Below, one piece after another: positions 7,938 to 15,387 of a stretch of 27,354 bases of DNA. The first letter of the stretch is position 1, and each line of letters opens with the position of its first letter. The stretch is from assembly GCA_034421995.1 (NCBI GenBank), contig DAOUJY010000031.1:1-27354 (forward strand), in the 5' to 3' direction. The position numbers and the translations under genes were made by a program. The notes under the pieces are model-generated. The model saw only the letters and a program-made list of their open reading frames with translations, was not told the DNA's origin and did no database searches. Source of the stretch: Bin87 sp034421995 (lineage in GTDB: Bacteria; Chloroflexota; Dehalococcoidia; Lucifugimonadales; UBA3495).

Positions 7938-9422
7938 ATGCTGAACAAAGGCGGAAACCGAGACACCACCAGGCTGCTGATGGACCGGAGCGTGCCCGGC
8001 AGAGTGGGAGTGATAACGCCCGATCTGGACGTGCCCGTTGCGCCGCTACCCAGTGGGGCCTACTTGCGCGACGACCTGCCCTTGCCCGAAGTTTCGGAGC
8101 CAGAGGTGGTGCAGTATTTCACCGCTCTGAGCCAGCTCAACTTCAGCATCGACACCCACTTCTACCCGCTGGGGTCGTGCACCATGAAGTACAACCCCAA
8201 GATCAACGACGAAGTGGCCTTCATGCCCGGTTTTGCCGGCATTCATCCCCACCAACCCGCCGAGCAATCCCAGGGCGCGCTGGATCTGCTGTACCGTCTC
8301 CAGGGTTTCCTGACCGAGGTTACCGGCATGGCCGCCACCAGTCTGGCCACCCTGGCCGGCGCCCACGGCGAGTTGGGCGGCGTGCTGATGATGCGCGCTT
8401 ACCATCTGGCCCGGGGCGACCGGGGACGCACCAAAATGGGCATCCCTGACAGCGCCCATGGCACCAATCCGGCGTCGGCGGCCATGGCCGGTTTCGACGT
8501 GGTCACCATTCCCTCGGACGCCGACGGCAACACCGATCTGGCCGCCCTGCGCGAGCTGGCCGGGGACGATCTGGCCGGCGTAATGATCACCCTGCCCAGC
8601 ACCCTTGGCCTCTTTGACACCAATATCCTGGAGGTGTGCCAGATCGTCCACGACTGCGGCGGGCTGGTGTACGGAGACGGCGCCAATATGAACGCCCTGC
8701 TGGGGCGGGCCAAGTTGGGCGAACTGGGCTTCGACGTTTGCCACCTGAATCTGCACAAGACCTTCAGCACGCCCCACGGCGGTGGCGGCCCGGGGGCTGG
8801 CCCGGTGTGCTGCGGCGAAAACCTGGCCCCATACCTGGCCGCTCCGGTGGTGGAGCGCGTCGTTGATCCGGGGAACGGGGCCGGCGAATACACGCTGACC
8901 GCGCCGGAGCGCAGCATCGGCAAAATCAGCGGCTTCCACGGCAACTTCGGCGTGCTGGTGCGCGCCTACACTTACATCCGCACGTTGGGCGCGGCCGGTC
9001 TGCTCTCCATCAGCGGGAACGCGGTGCTCAACGCCAACTACATCATGCACGCCCTGAAGGACATTTACGCCCTGCCCTACGACCGCACCTGTATGCACGA
9101 GGTGGTCTTCTCCGCCGACTGGCAGCGGGAGCGTGGCGTCAGCGGGTTAGAGGTAGCCAAGCGCCTGCTGGACTATGGTTTCCACGCGCCGACCATGTAC
9201 TTCCCCCTCATCGTCCACGAAGCACTGATGATTGAACCAACGGAATCGGAGACCAAGGAGACCCTGGACGCCTTCATCGACGCCCTGCGCGCCATCGACG
9301 CCGAGGCGAGCAACGAACCGGAAACGGTGCAGCACGCGCCGCACACCACGCCGGTATCACGCCTGGACGAGGCCACGGCGGCGCGGCGGCCGGTGCTGCG
9401 GTGGGAAGCGGCGGCGGATTAG
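7938..9422 (+). CDS. gcvPB: Glycine dehydrogenase (decarboxylating) subunit 2
   Basis: This is the beta (C-terminal-half) subunit of the split P-protein, which carries PLP. The 494 residues include the PLP-lysine motif HLNLHKTFSTPHGGGGPG (K274), the DSAHGTNPASA segment (171-181), the THFYPLGSCTMKYNP segment (73-87) and the GDGANMNA segment (246-253). All are typical of the family, and the length is normal. AGGAG lies 11 nt before the ATG. Together with gcvPA it should form a functional heterotetramer, although the two genes are separated here. The last roughly 35 residues are a low-complexity tail. The TAG stop (9420-9422) overlaps by three bases the stop of the opposing TOPRIM-like gene, with no terminator between the convergent units. 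Confidence 0.95.
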   Translation: MLNKGGNRDTTRLLMDRSVPGRVGVITPDLDVPVAPLPSGAYLRDDLPLPEVSEPEVVQYFTALSQLNFSIDTHFYPLGSCTMKYNPKINDEVAFMPGFAGIHPHQPAEQSQGALDLLYRLQGFLTEVTGMAATSLATLAGAHGELGGVLMMRAYHLARGDRGRTKMGIPDSAHGTNPASAAMAGFDVVTIPSDADGNTDLAALRELAGDDLAGVMITLPSTLGLFDTNILEVCQIVHDCGGLVYGDGANMNALLGRAKLGELGFDVCHLNLHKTFSTPHGGGGPGAGPVCCGENLAPYLAAPVVERVVDPGNGAGEYTLTAPERSIGKISGFHGNFGVLVRAYTYIRTLGAAGLLSISGNAVLNANYIMHALKDIYALPYDRTCMHEVVFSADWQRERGVSGLEVAKRLLDYGFHAPTMYFPLIVHEALMIEPTESETKETLDAFIDALRAIDAEASNEPETVQHAPHTTPVSRLDEATAARRPVLRWEAAAD

Positions 9423-10030
9423 AGAGAAATTCTTGCCTCCAATTCAGCGATGCGAATGATAGCGCGGTCAAGGCTGGGGGAGCCAAGTCGAGCTTCCCCA
9501 GGGTTCCAATGAGTCATCACAAATTCGCTCAGACAATCGTTGTAGCCCGGGCCCACACTACGAGTGCCGCCTGGAGACGGGGCAATAGATTCCCGGAGTC
9601 TCCGGTCGGGGCTCCGCCGGGCCAACGCAACGAGAGATTCCTTCGGCTGGTGAATGCTTTCCGGGTAGCGTGATATAAGGCTATCCGAAACCCCCAACCA
9701 CTGAGCGAGTCGCAAACGGTCAGCGATTAGCCAAGTTTCGATTTCCACCACTGCCACCCTGAACAACAAATGAGGCTCTATTGCCAAGTTACGGCTCCAT
9801 TCGCGGATTATTGCGACAGGGCAGGATTGGGGATTATCCAAGTCGGTGATAAGCAATACCGGTTCCCGATAACGGGCAATCATGTTGAAACTGGAGATTC
9901 TGGACTTGAGCTGGCCGTAGCCGCGTAATCCTTCCGTGCGTATGTTCTGAAACCCAGGAGCATACTCGGCGAGCAACCGCTTAGCCACGGATTCGGACAG
10001 CAAATCCTCAACGCCCACGGTAATCAGCAT
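9419..10030 (-). CDS. TOPRIM-like protein, putative nuclease partner of the ATPase
   Basis: The 203-residue protein has the outline of a small TOPRIM-type fold. An acidic turn follows the first strand (VGVED, E8/D9), and a later strand ends in a DxD motif (LLITDLDN, D63 and D65), the usual metal-binding positions. A segment VAVVEIETWLIADRLRLAQWLG (from about 92, written in outline) resembles DUF4276/OLD-like partner proteins that follow SMC-type ATPases. It begins 4 nt after the stop of the ATPase gene (TGATCCCATG) with no clear Shine-Dalgarno, so translation is probably coupled. By analogy with PARIS or OLD-type systems it may be the effector nuclease held by the ATPase, but the family assignment is from motif reading only. 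It could instead be a non-catalytic DUF4276 protein. Confidence 0.6.
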   Translation of the reverse strand: MLITVGVEDLLSESVAKRLLAEYAPGFQNIRTEGLRGYGQLKSRISSFNMIARYREPVLLITDLDNPQSCPVAIIREWSRNLAIEPHLLFRVAVVEIETWLIADRLRLAQWLGVSDSLISRYPESIHQPKESLVALARRSPDRRLRESIAPSPGGTRSVGPGYNDCLSEFVMTHWNPGEARLGSPSLDRAIIRIAELEARISL

Positions 10031-10034
10031 GGGA

Positions 10035-11225
10035 TCAGACAGTGAGCCCCAAACTCAGAGGAAGCTGATAACCACGACTACGGAACGGAGCGATTTCGCC
10101 TGGCATAACCCCTGCCTGTAGCACTTGGCGCATTTCGGGGTCTTCGGCCATTGTATGTACGGTCGCTCCATCTTGGCTCGGCGTGATGTAGAAAACTTCC
10201 CAACCGTCAATGCCCCGGTCGCAGAGCAAATCAGAGCTGTGAGTGGTTAGGATCACCTGACGGCGTTCACTATGGCGCTCGCCGTCTCGCCGCCGCCGGT
10301 TCGAGCCGCTCAAACTGTAAATTAGGCCGGCCAGTCGCAGAATGATATCTCGGTTGAGGGATATTTCCGGTTCTTCTAAAAGCAATAGCCCACCTCGTTC
10401 CAACAGCGACCAGAAAAGGCCAATCAGCCGTAGGGTGCCATCAGAAAATTGGTCTTCACGCTGCCAGACACCATGCTGGCGCCAGTTTTGGAAGCGAGCT
10501 TTGAGATGCGGCCGCCCGTTAACTTCATCGCGTTCAAAGGCAATCTCTTCAAGCTGAGGCACGATGTGCGATAGCGCAATCGCAATTTTAGACAAACGGC
10601 TTTTACGAGTTTGTGAGGGTGTGCTGGCAATCCGCTCCAAAAAGCCTTGGCCGAAGGGATCATTCTCCACTCGATTGCCGCCGATTTCTGCCCCATGGCG
10701 CACCAACTGCGGAACCAGATGCAGGTATATGACCTCGTTGAAAAAGTCGGCGATTTCACGGAAGGGGCGGTTAACGTTGATTTGCTCAAGAGCCGTAGCA
10801 GTGAGCCGTTCCGTATCGTTGATGTCGTCCTCGTCAGGGCGATAGAGCAAGGTTTCTCCGTTGTGCTCAACGACCTCCTCCTGTATCAAAATGCGGTGAT
10901 TCCCGGAGCGCTCGACGGTAAAGGCCAACCGGTACACCCATTCGACAGGTTCGTCGGCATCACGGCTCAAATGCATCTCAATCGTTATGCCAGAGCTGGA
11001 GTGGGACGACAGGCTGCGGATTTGACGCACGCCGCCACGCCTCAGCACGGCGGCCTGTAGCCCTCCGCCCTCCCGCTTCGCCACGTCCCTCATGAACCGG
11101 ATCGCGTCGAGCAAGTTGGACTTGCCCGACGCATTTGGCCCAATAATAAAGGCGCGGTCACGTAGTGGGATGTCAGCCTCTGTGAAGTTACGCCAGTTTT
11201 CTAGTTTCAAGCGGGTGATAATCAT
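10035..11225 (-). CDS. SMC/RecF-like AAA ATPase (AAA_21/OLD-type)
   Basis: The 396-residue protein is an ABC-type head-domain ATPase without transporter parts. It begins like RecF and OLD proteins (ITRLKLENWRNF). It carries Walker A GPNASGKS (29-36), an ABC-like signature SDGT (261-264, preceded by QF), Walker B LLLLEEPE (280-287) and a switch histidine in LTTHSS (H329). The middle segment (about 85-250) is the variable lobe. Such proteins sense DNA ends or phage proteins in defence systems or act in repair. Its stop lies 4 nt before the TOPRIM-like gene, so the two form a two-gene unit, here read leftwards against gcvPB. GGAG lies 7 nt before the ATG at 11223-11225. By eye the unit is lower in GC than the surrounding catabolic genes, consistent with horizontal transfer. 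Confidence 0.88.
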   Translation of the reverse strand: MIITRLKLENWRNFTEADIPLRDRAFIIGPNASGKSNLLDAIRFMRDVAKREGGGLQAAVLRRGGVRQIRSLSSHSSSGITIEMHLSRDADEPVEWVYRLAFTVERSGNHRILIQEEVVEHNGETLLYRPDEDDINDTERLTATALEQINVNRPFREIADFFNEVIYLHLVPQLVRHGAEIGGNRVENDPFGQGFLERIASTPSQTRKSRLSKIAIALSHIVPQLEEIAFERDEVNGRPHLKARFQNWRQHGVWQREDQFSDGTLRLIGLFWSLLERGGLLLLEEPEISLNRDIILRLAGLIYSLSGSNRRRRDGERHSERRQVILTTHSSDLLCDRGIDGWEVFYITPSQDGATVHTMAEDPEMRQVLQAGVMPGEIAPFRSRGYQLPLSLGLTV

Positions 11226-11275
11226 GTGGCAACTCCAAGGACTTCCCTCGCGCTTCCATTATACCCGCCGATGCC

Positions 11276-12211
11276 CTACCCGCCCTGCTCCTCCAGTGCC
11301 TGCCGCAGCTCATCGGGGTCGATAGCCACCTCCACGCCGGCCCGCTCCTGCTGGAGCAGCATTGCCACTCTGGAGTCGCGGCCGGCCCAGCCGCGGTTCA
11401 TGGCCTCCGTCATTTCGGCCAGTGTGGTGTTGGCCAGCTTCATGGGCACGTCGAACTCGCGGCCCACGGCAACGGCCAGGTCAACATCCTTGCGGGCCAG
11501 GCGGAGGGCGAAGTCCGGCGGGTCGTAACTGTCGATGAGGAAGTGCTGGGCCAGGCCCTCGAACATTCCGCGGCGTCCGCCGGCGCCCTTGCGCACGGCC
11601 AGCCACAGGGCCAGTGGGTCCACGCCGGCCTTGATGCCCATGGTGAACACCTCGGCCAGGGCCGTCTGCACGATGTAGCCGGCGCAGTTGTGCACCAGCT
11701 TGGCGACGGAGCCGCTGCCGATGGGACCCACGTAATAGGCGGCGTCGCCGATGGAATCGAGCACGGCTTTGTGCTGGTCGAATACCGCCTGGTCGCCGCC
11801 CACCCAGATAGCGAGGCGTCCGCTGGCCGCGCCGGCCGGTCCGCCGCTGACGGGCGCGTCCAGCACATTTATGCCCTGGGGCGCGACCCGGTCGTGGATC
11901 TGGCGGATGAGAGTCGGCGAACTGGTGCTCAGGTCGAAATAGGTCTTGCCGGCCGCCATGCCGGACATGATGCCGTCCTCGCCCAGCGACACCGCCTCCA
12001 CTTCCACCGGGCCGGGCAACGACGTGAACACGACGTCGGTCGACTCCGCCACCTCCCGGGGTGTGTCCGCCCATACCGCGCCGGCCTCCAGGTGCTGGGT
12101 GGCAGCCTCCCGGCGGATGTCGTGCACTACCATGTCGTTGCCGCCGCGCAGGCAGTTGTACGCCATGCTGGCGCCCATGGTGCCCAACCCGATAAAACCA
12201 ACCTTTGCCAT
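11276..12211 (-). CDS. HIBADH-family NAD(P)-dependent dehydrogenase
   Basis: This 311-residue protein belongs to the beta-hydroxyacid dehydrogenase family (3-hydroxyisobutyrate, tartronate semialdehyde and related dehydrogenases). It has the Rossmann motif GFIGLGTMG at residues 5-13, the substrate motif DAPVSGGPAGAASG (about 118-131), and the catalytic lysine in SVAKLVHNCAG (K171). It would oxidise a short beta-hydroxy acid with NAD(P) in the cytoplasm; the exact substrate cannot be told. I start at the ATG at 12209-12211, because AGGAG (12221-12225) is 9 nt upstream; the in-frame ATG three codons earlier abuts that site. It is 50 nt upstream of the ATPase start, on the same strand, and could drive read-through into the ATPase/TOPRIM pair. 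Confidence 0.92.
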   Translation of the reverse strand: MAKVGFIGLGTMGASMAYNCLRGGNDMVVHDIRREAATQHLEAGAVWADTPREVAESTDVVFTSLPGPVEVEAVSLGEDGIMSGMAAGKTYFDLSTSSPTLIRQIHDRVAPQGINVLDAPVSGGPAGAASGRLAIWVGGDQAVFDQHKAVLDSIGDAAYYVGPIGSGSVAKLVHNCAGYIVQTALAEVFTMGIKAGVDPLALWLAVRKGAGGRRGMFEGLAQHFLIDSYDPPDFALRLARKDVDLAVAVGREFDVPMKLANTTLAEMTEAMNRGWAGRDSRVAMLLQQERAGVEVAIDPDELRQALEEQGG

Positions 12212-12296
12212 CTTGGTCATCTCCTAAATCAATCGCCCAACTGTGCCAGCGAAAGTGTTCGCATTCTAACAGAGCGCCCGGCGGTGGCGGTTCGGG

Positions 12297-12326
12297 TTGA
12301 TTCGCTTTTGAACCACGGGCTACAAT
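12297..12326 (+). promoter_or_regulatory. Probable promoter for the AtzG-like/amidase unit
   Basis: TTGATT (12297-12302) and TACAAT (12321-12326) are separated by 18 nt on the plus strand, about 80 nt before the GTG of the small subunit. This is the only sigma70-like pair I see in the 196-nt gap between the divergent dehydrogenase and amidase units. The -10 box is followed by CCCGGCACC, similar in composition to the sequence after other -10 boxes here. Assigned by eye. Confidence 0.45.
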
Positions 12327-12407
12327 CCCGGCACCCGGTTTGCGTCCGCCTTGCGTGGCTCCGGGCTGCCCCCAAGAACGACCATGTACCCTCCAGGAGG
12401 TGCAATC

Positions 12408-12608
12408 GTGCCAGACTTGACCGACGCCGAGGTGCGGGCTTTGGCCAACGCCTCAGGCATTAACATCCCCGACGATTTGCTGCCGGAAGTGCGCGAATCG
12501 CTGAACGGCCTGCTGGAAGCGCTGGACGCCGTCACCGAGCCGGACGTAGCCAACATCGAGCCGTTGCCCATCATCCTTTCTCCCACCGCCCGTAAGATGG
12601 AGGCGTGA
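12408..12608 (+). CDS. GatC/AtzG-like small amidase subunit
   Basis: A 66-residue acidic, helical protein ending in NIEPLPIILSPTARKMEA. Its size, the LTDAEVRALANASGI start and the position directly before an amidase resemble GatC and AtzG (DUF4089) proteins, which wrap around and stabilise an amidase-signature subunit. The GTG at 12408 is preceded by AGGAGG (12395-12400) at 7 nt, a strong site, so I prefer it to upstream in-frame ATGs at 12351 and 12384. Its TGA overlaps the upstream edge of the amidase start region, and the two are certainly co-translated. No GatB is nearby, so a role in tRNA transamidation is unlikely. A dedicated amide-hydrolase complex is the better guess. Confidence 0.7.
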   Translation: MPDLTDAEVRALANASGINIPDDLLPEVRESLNGLLEALDAVTEPDVANIEPLPIILSPTARKMEA

Positions 12609-12610
12609 CA

Positions 12611-14032
12611 ATGGCAGACCCCAACCTTTGCTACCTCTCCGCCACCGAACTTGGCGAGCGCATCGCCGCCGGCGATATATCGTCGGTTGACGCCACCGAG
12701 ACGTACCTGGAGCGAATTTCCCGGTTGGATGGCAACTACGCCTCCTACATCACGGTGACCGCCGACCGGGCTCGAGAAGATGCCCGCCGCGCCGACGCCG
12801 AAATTGCCGCGGGCAACCGACGCGGGCCGCTCCACGGCGTGCCCGTCGCCGTCAAGGACCAGTTCAATACCGCCGGCATCGTCACCACCAACGGCTCCAC
12901 CATCTTGGCTGAGAACGTGCCCGACGAGGACGCCACCATCATGGCCCGCCTGCGCGAGGCCGGCACCGTCCTGCTGGGCAAGCTCAACATGAGCGAGTAT
13001 GCCAGCGGCGACGCTTTCCGGCATCCCTACGGCCGGCCGCGCAATCCCTGGGACACGGAAAGAAACCCCGGCACCTCCAGCAGCGGCTCCGGAGCGGCGA
13101 CGGCGGCCTTCCTCTGCGCCACATCATTGGGCGAGGATACCGGCGGCAGCATCCGTGGCCCCGCCGCCTTCTGCGGATTGGTGGGCATTCGCCCTACCTT
13201 CGGCCTGGTGAGCCGCCATGGAGTGTTCGGCGCCAGTTGGTCCATGGATACCGCGGGCCCGGTCTCCCGCACCGTTGCGGACTGCGCCAACACCCTGGCC
13301 GCCATCGCCGGCCATGACCCCAAGGACCCGCAGACGTGGGATGTCCCAGTACCAGACTACGCGGCTGCGCTGGACGGCAACATCAACGGCCTGAAGGTCG
13401 GCATCATTACGGAGCGTGTCCACACCGACGCCAACGATCCCGAGGTGCGTGACGCGGTGATCGCGGCGGCGGCGGCGCTGGCCAGCCTCGGCGCGGAAGT
13501 TCGAGAGGTATCCATACCCCTCATCGTCAACTCCTCGGAAATCTCCTATGGCATCATCAGCAGCGATGCGGCCATGCTGAACTGGGACATCATATCCACC
13601 GAGCGGCTGCGCGAACTGGACCACAACAACCAGGTGCGCCTGCTCATGGGCAGCATCCTGCCCGCCAAAGTGTACCAGAAGTCGATGCGCTTGCGTGACG
13701 TCCTCCGGCGTCAGATTCTTGCCGCTTTGGAGGATGTGGACGTGCTGGTTATGCCGGCGTCGTCCGTTCCTGCAACGTTGATACCCCAAGCAACCGGCCT
13801 GGGGACCAAGGCCGATGTTATCGCCGGCTTCAAGGGTCGTCGCGGGTTCACCGCGCCGTTCAATCTGGCCAACCTGCCGGCTTTGTCCATCAACTGCGGC
13901 TTTACCGCATCCGGCCTGCCCATCGGTCTCCAGATCGCGGGCAAGGCATTCGATGAGACGACGTTGTTCCGGGCGGCGTATGCCTACGAGCAGGCAACGG
14001 ATTGGGGTGAGCGACGACCGCCGGGCGTATAA
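12611..14032 (+). CDS. Amidase (amidase-signature family), AtzE/GatA-like
   Basis: The 473-residue protein has the full amidase-signature Ser-cisSer-Lys triad: K82 (VPVAVKDQF), cis-Ser S156 (NPGTSSSGSG) and nucleophile S180 (GEDTGGSIRGPAAFCG). The spacings of 74 and 24 residues match the family. It hydrolyses a carboxylic amide, but the substrate is unknown. With the small helical protein encoded just upstream it probably forms an AtzE/AtzG-like complex. GGAGG (12599-12603) is 7 nt before the ATG at 12611; a GTG at 12605 is also in frame. The TAA stop (14030-14032) lies inside a TATAAT promoter box for the next gene. A second amidase gene lies 2.5 kb downstream, beyond the HEPN/nuclease cluster. 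Confidence 0.93.
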   Translation: MADPNLCYLSATELGERIAAGDISSVDATETYLERISRLDGNYASYITVTADRAREDARRADAEIAAGNRRGPLHGVPVAVKDQFNTAGIVTTNGSTILAENVPDEDATIMARLREAGTVLLGKLNMSEYASGDAFRHPYGRPRNPWDTERNPGTSSSGSGAATAAFLCATSLGEDTGGSIRGPAAFCGLVGIRPTFGLVSRHGVFGASWSMDTAGPVSRTVADCANTLAAIAGHDPKDPQTWDVPVPDYAAALDGNINGLKVGIITERVHTDANDPEVRDAVIAAAAALASLGAEVREVSIPLIVNSSEISYGIISSDAAMLNWDIISTERLRELDHNNQVRLLMGSILPAKVYQKSMRLRDVLRRQILAALEDVDVLVMPASSVPATLIPQATGLGTKADVIAGFKGRRGFTAPFNLANLPALSINCGFTASGLPIGLQIAGKAFDETTLFRAAYAYEQATDWGERRPPGV

Positions 14033-14033
14033 T
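14028..14033 (+). promoter_or_regulatory. -10 box TATAAT overlapping the amidase stop codon
   Basis: A perfect TATAAT contains the TAA stop of the amidase and precedes the ATG of the PaREP1-like gene by 29 nt. It is followed by CGGTTCATG. A weak TTGGGG (14002-14007) lies 20 nt upstream. If active, it gives the HEPN cluster its own promoter. Confidence 0.45.
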
Positions 14034-14062
14034 CGGTTCATGCTATTGACGAGGCTACGCTG

Positions 14063-14428
14063 ATGCTGACCACTGACCACGCCCAAACCGCAGAGGGATT
14101 CCTGGCCGATTCAGATCGGGAGTTTGACGCCGGCGACACGCTCCAGGCATCCGAGAAACTGTGGGGCGCCGCGGCTCACGCCATAATGGCGGTGGCGCAG
14201 CAACGGGGGCTGGAATATGGAACCCACCGCACATTGATCAATTCTGCTCGGCAAATTGCGGAACAACAGGATGACGATTTGCTGCGATCTGAAATGCGCA
14301 TGGGCATTTTGGCGGCTCAGCATTTCCACTCCACCTTCTACAACGGCACCATGGAACCGGAAGACATCGAATATGACCGCCCATTAGTGCATCGCTTCGT
14401 CGCGCTGATGCTCGATTTGCTGGAATGA
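14063..14428 (+). CDS. PaREP1-family HEPN-like protein
   Basis: The 121-residue helical protein matches the PaREP1 (PF05942) pattern: an N-terminal helix, then LQASEKLWGAAAHAIMAVAQQRG (about 27-49, in outline), THRTLINSARQIA, and a C-terminal helix ending at the stop. PaREP1 proteins share the helical-bundle fold of HEPN domains. Their function is unknown, though many HEPN proteins are RNases in toxin or defence modules. I do not see a clear RxxxxxH catalytic motif, so it may be non-catalytic. The start is an ATG with GAGG about 9 nt upstream. It is the first gene of a small cluster and has its own -10 box just upstream. Confidence 0.7.
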   Translation: MLTTDHAQTAEGFLADSDREFDAGDTLQASEKLWGAAAHAIMAVAQQRGLEYGTHRTLINSARQIAEQQDDDLLRSEMRMGILAAQHFHSTFYNGTMEPEDIEYDRPLVHRFVALMLDLLE

Positions 14429-14467
14429 TGCGGAGCGCCGGGAGAGTTGGAAACAGGAGGTTTTGCG

Positions 14468-14770
14468 ATGGGAGTGAGCGCCGATGTGCTGGAGAAAGTC
14501 GCTGACATCGCCAAAGGCTTGATGGAAGAGCGGTTCGGGGATGATTTCGTCTTTGACCCGGTTTTTGTGAAGGAGAAAGTTGACCACTACGACGATGAAT
14601 ACCTAGAAATCTACATCGTTTACGATGGCGATTACGAAAATCTGGATCCCGGCTGGACCGTGGGGTTGGGACGGCGGATGATGCCGGCATTGTCGGAAAT
14701 AGGCGTGACCGAACCTCCTGGACACCTACTCATCGAAAAATCGGAGTGGGAAGAAGGGCCACCCAAGTAG
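14468..14770 (+). CDS. Small acidic protein of unknown function, HEPN-gene neighbour
   Basis: A 100-residue acidic protein with a helical N-terminus (VLEKVADIAKGLMEERFG) and a beta-rich middle (VDHYDDEYLEIYIVYDGDYENLD in outline), ending IEKSEWEEG. I do not know a named family; I recall similar proteins next to HEPN-type genes, but cannot verify this here. The ATG at 14468 has a perfect AGGAGG (14455-14460) 7 nt upstream, so it is certainly translated. The next gene starts 5 nt after the stop. The acidic composition beside two HEPN-like proteins would fit an antitoxin-like partner, which is only an inference. Confidence 0.7.
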   Translation: MGVSADVLEKVADIAKGLMEERFGDDFVFDPVFVKEKVDHYDDEYLEIYIVYDGDYENLDPGWTVGLGRRMMPALSEIGVTEPPGHLLIEKSEWEEGPPK

Positions 14771-14775
14771 GCAGC

Positions 14776-15261
14776 ATGAGTCCGCAAGACCTGATCAGTA
14801 TCGCCCGCCATCTGGCTGGCGGTGGCGTTGGCGGAAGCAGGGGCCGGCCGCGGCAGACGGATTTATGCCGGGCCGTCAGCGCGGCGTACTATGCGATGTT
14901 CCACACGTTGGCCAGGTGCGGCGCCGATCTGCTGGCCGGAGCGACACGGGTCATACGGAACGAATCGGCGTGGGAACAAACCTACCGCGCGCTGGAGCAT
15001 GGCCACGCCAAGAACCAGTGCAGCAATCAGTCGGTTATAAGGCAATTTCCGGTAGAAATTCAGGACTTCGGCGGCCATTTCATCGATCTGCAACGCCAGC
15101 GACATTACGCTGACTATGCCCCCAATACGGATTATCACCGCCTTGCGGTTGTCAGTCTAATTGACGAAACCGAGCGGGTTATAGCGCAATTCAACACTGC
15201 GCCGACCGGAGAACGCCGCGCCTTTGCCATCCATGTTCTATTCAGGACGCGGCGGGACTGA
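14776..15261 (+). CDS. HEPN-like domain protein
   Basis: The 161-residue protein has a typical HEPN core: a basic-aromatic helix (RQTDLCRAVSAAYYAMFHTLA in outline, from about residue 27) and a later QRQRHYADYAPNTDY segment (about 106-120). That layout recurs in HEPN proteins of the YYA..H type. R71 and H77 (RALEHGH) would fit the RX4-6H ribonuclease motif, so catalytic activity is possible. It begins 5 nt after the acidic gene; the ATG at 14776 is a better start than an in-frame GTG at 14746 that overlaps the upstream gene. The pair may be a toxin-antitoxin-like or defence unit. The last 20 residues look poorly conserved. Confidence 0.7.
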   Translation: MSPQDLISIARHLAGGGVGGSRGRPRQTDLCRAVSAAYYAMFHTLARCGADLLAGATRVIRNESAWEQTYRALEHGHAKNQCSNQSVIRQFPVEIQDFGGHFIDLQRQRHYADYAPNTDYHRLAVVSLIDETERVIAQFNTAPTGERRAFAIHVLFRTRRD

Positions 15262-15387
15262 CCGTAAAGTTGTGGTAAGACGTTGCTCACGCGACCATTG
15301 CAGTGACGCAGGCGGGGAGAACGGAGGCCGCTGCGAACGTATGGGGGGCTAAGTGGGTTCATACCATGCGCTACTGGAGATAGTACA

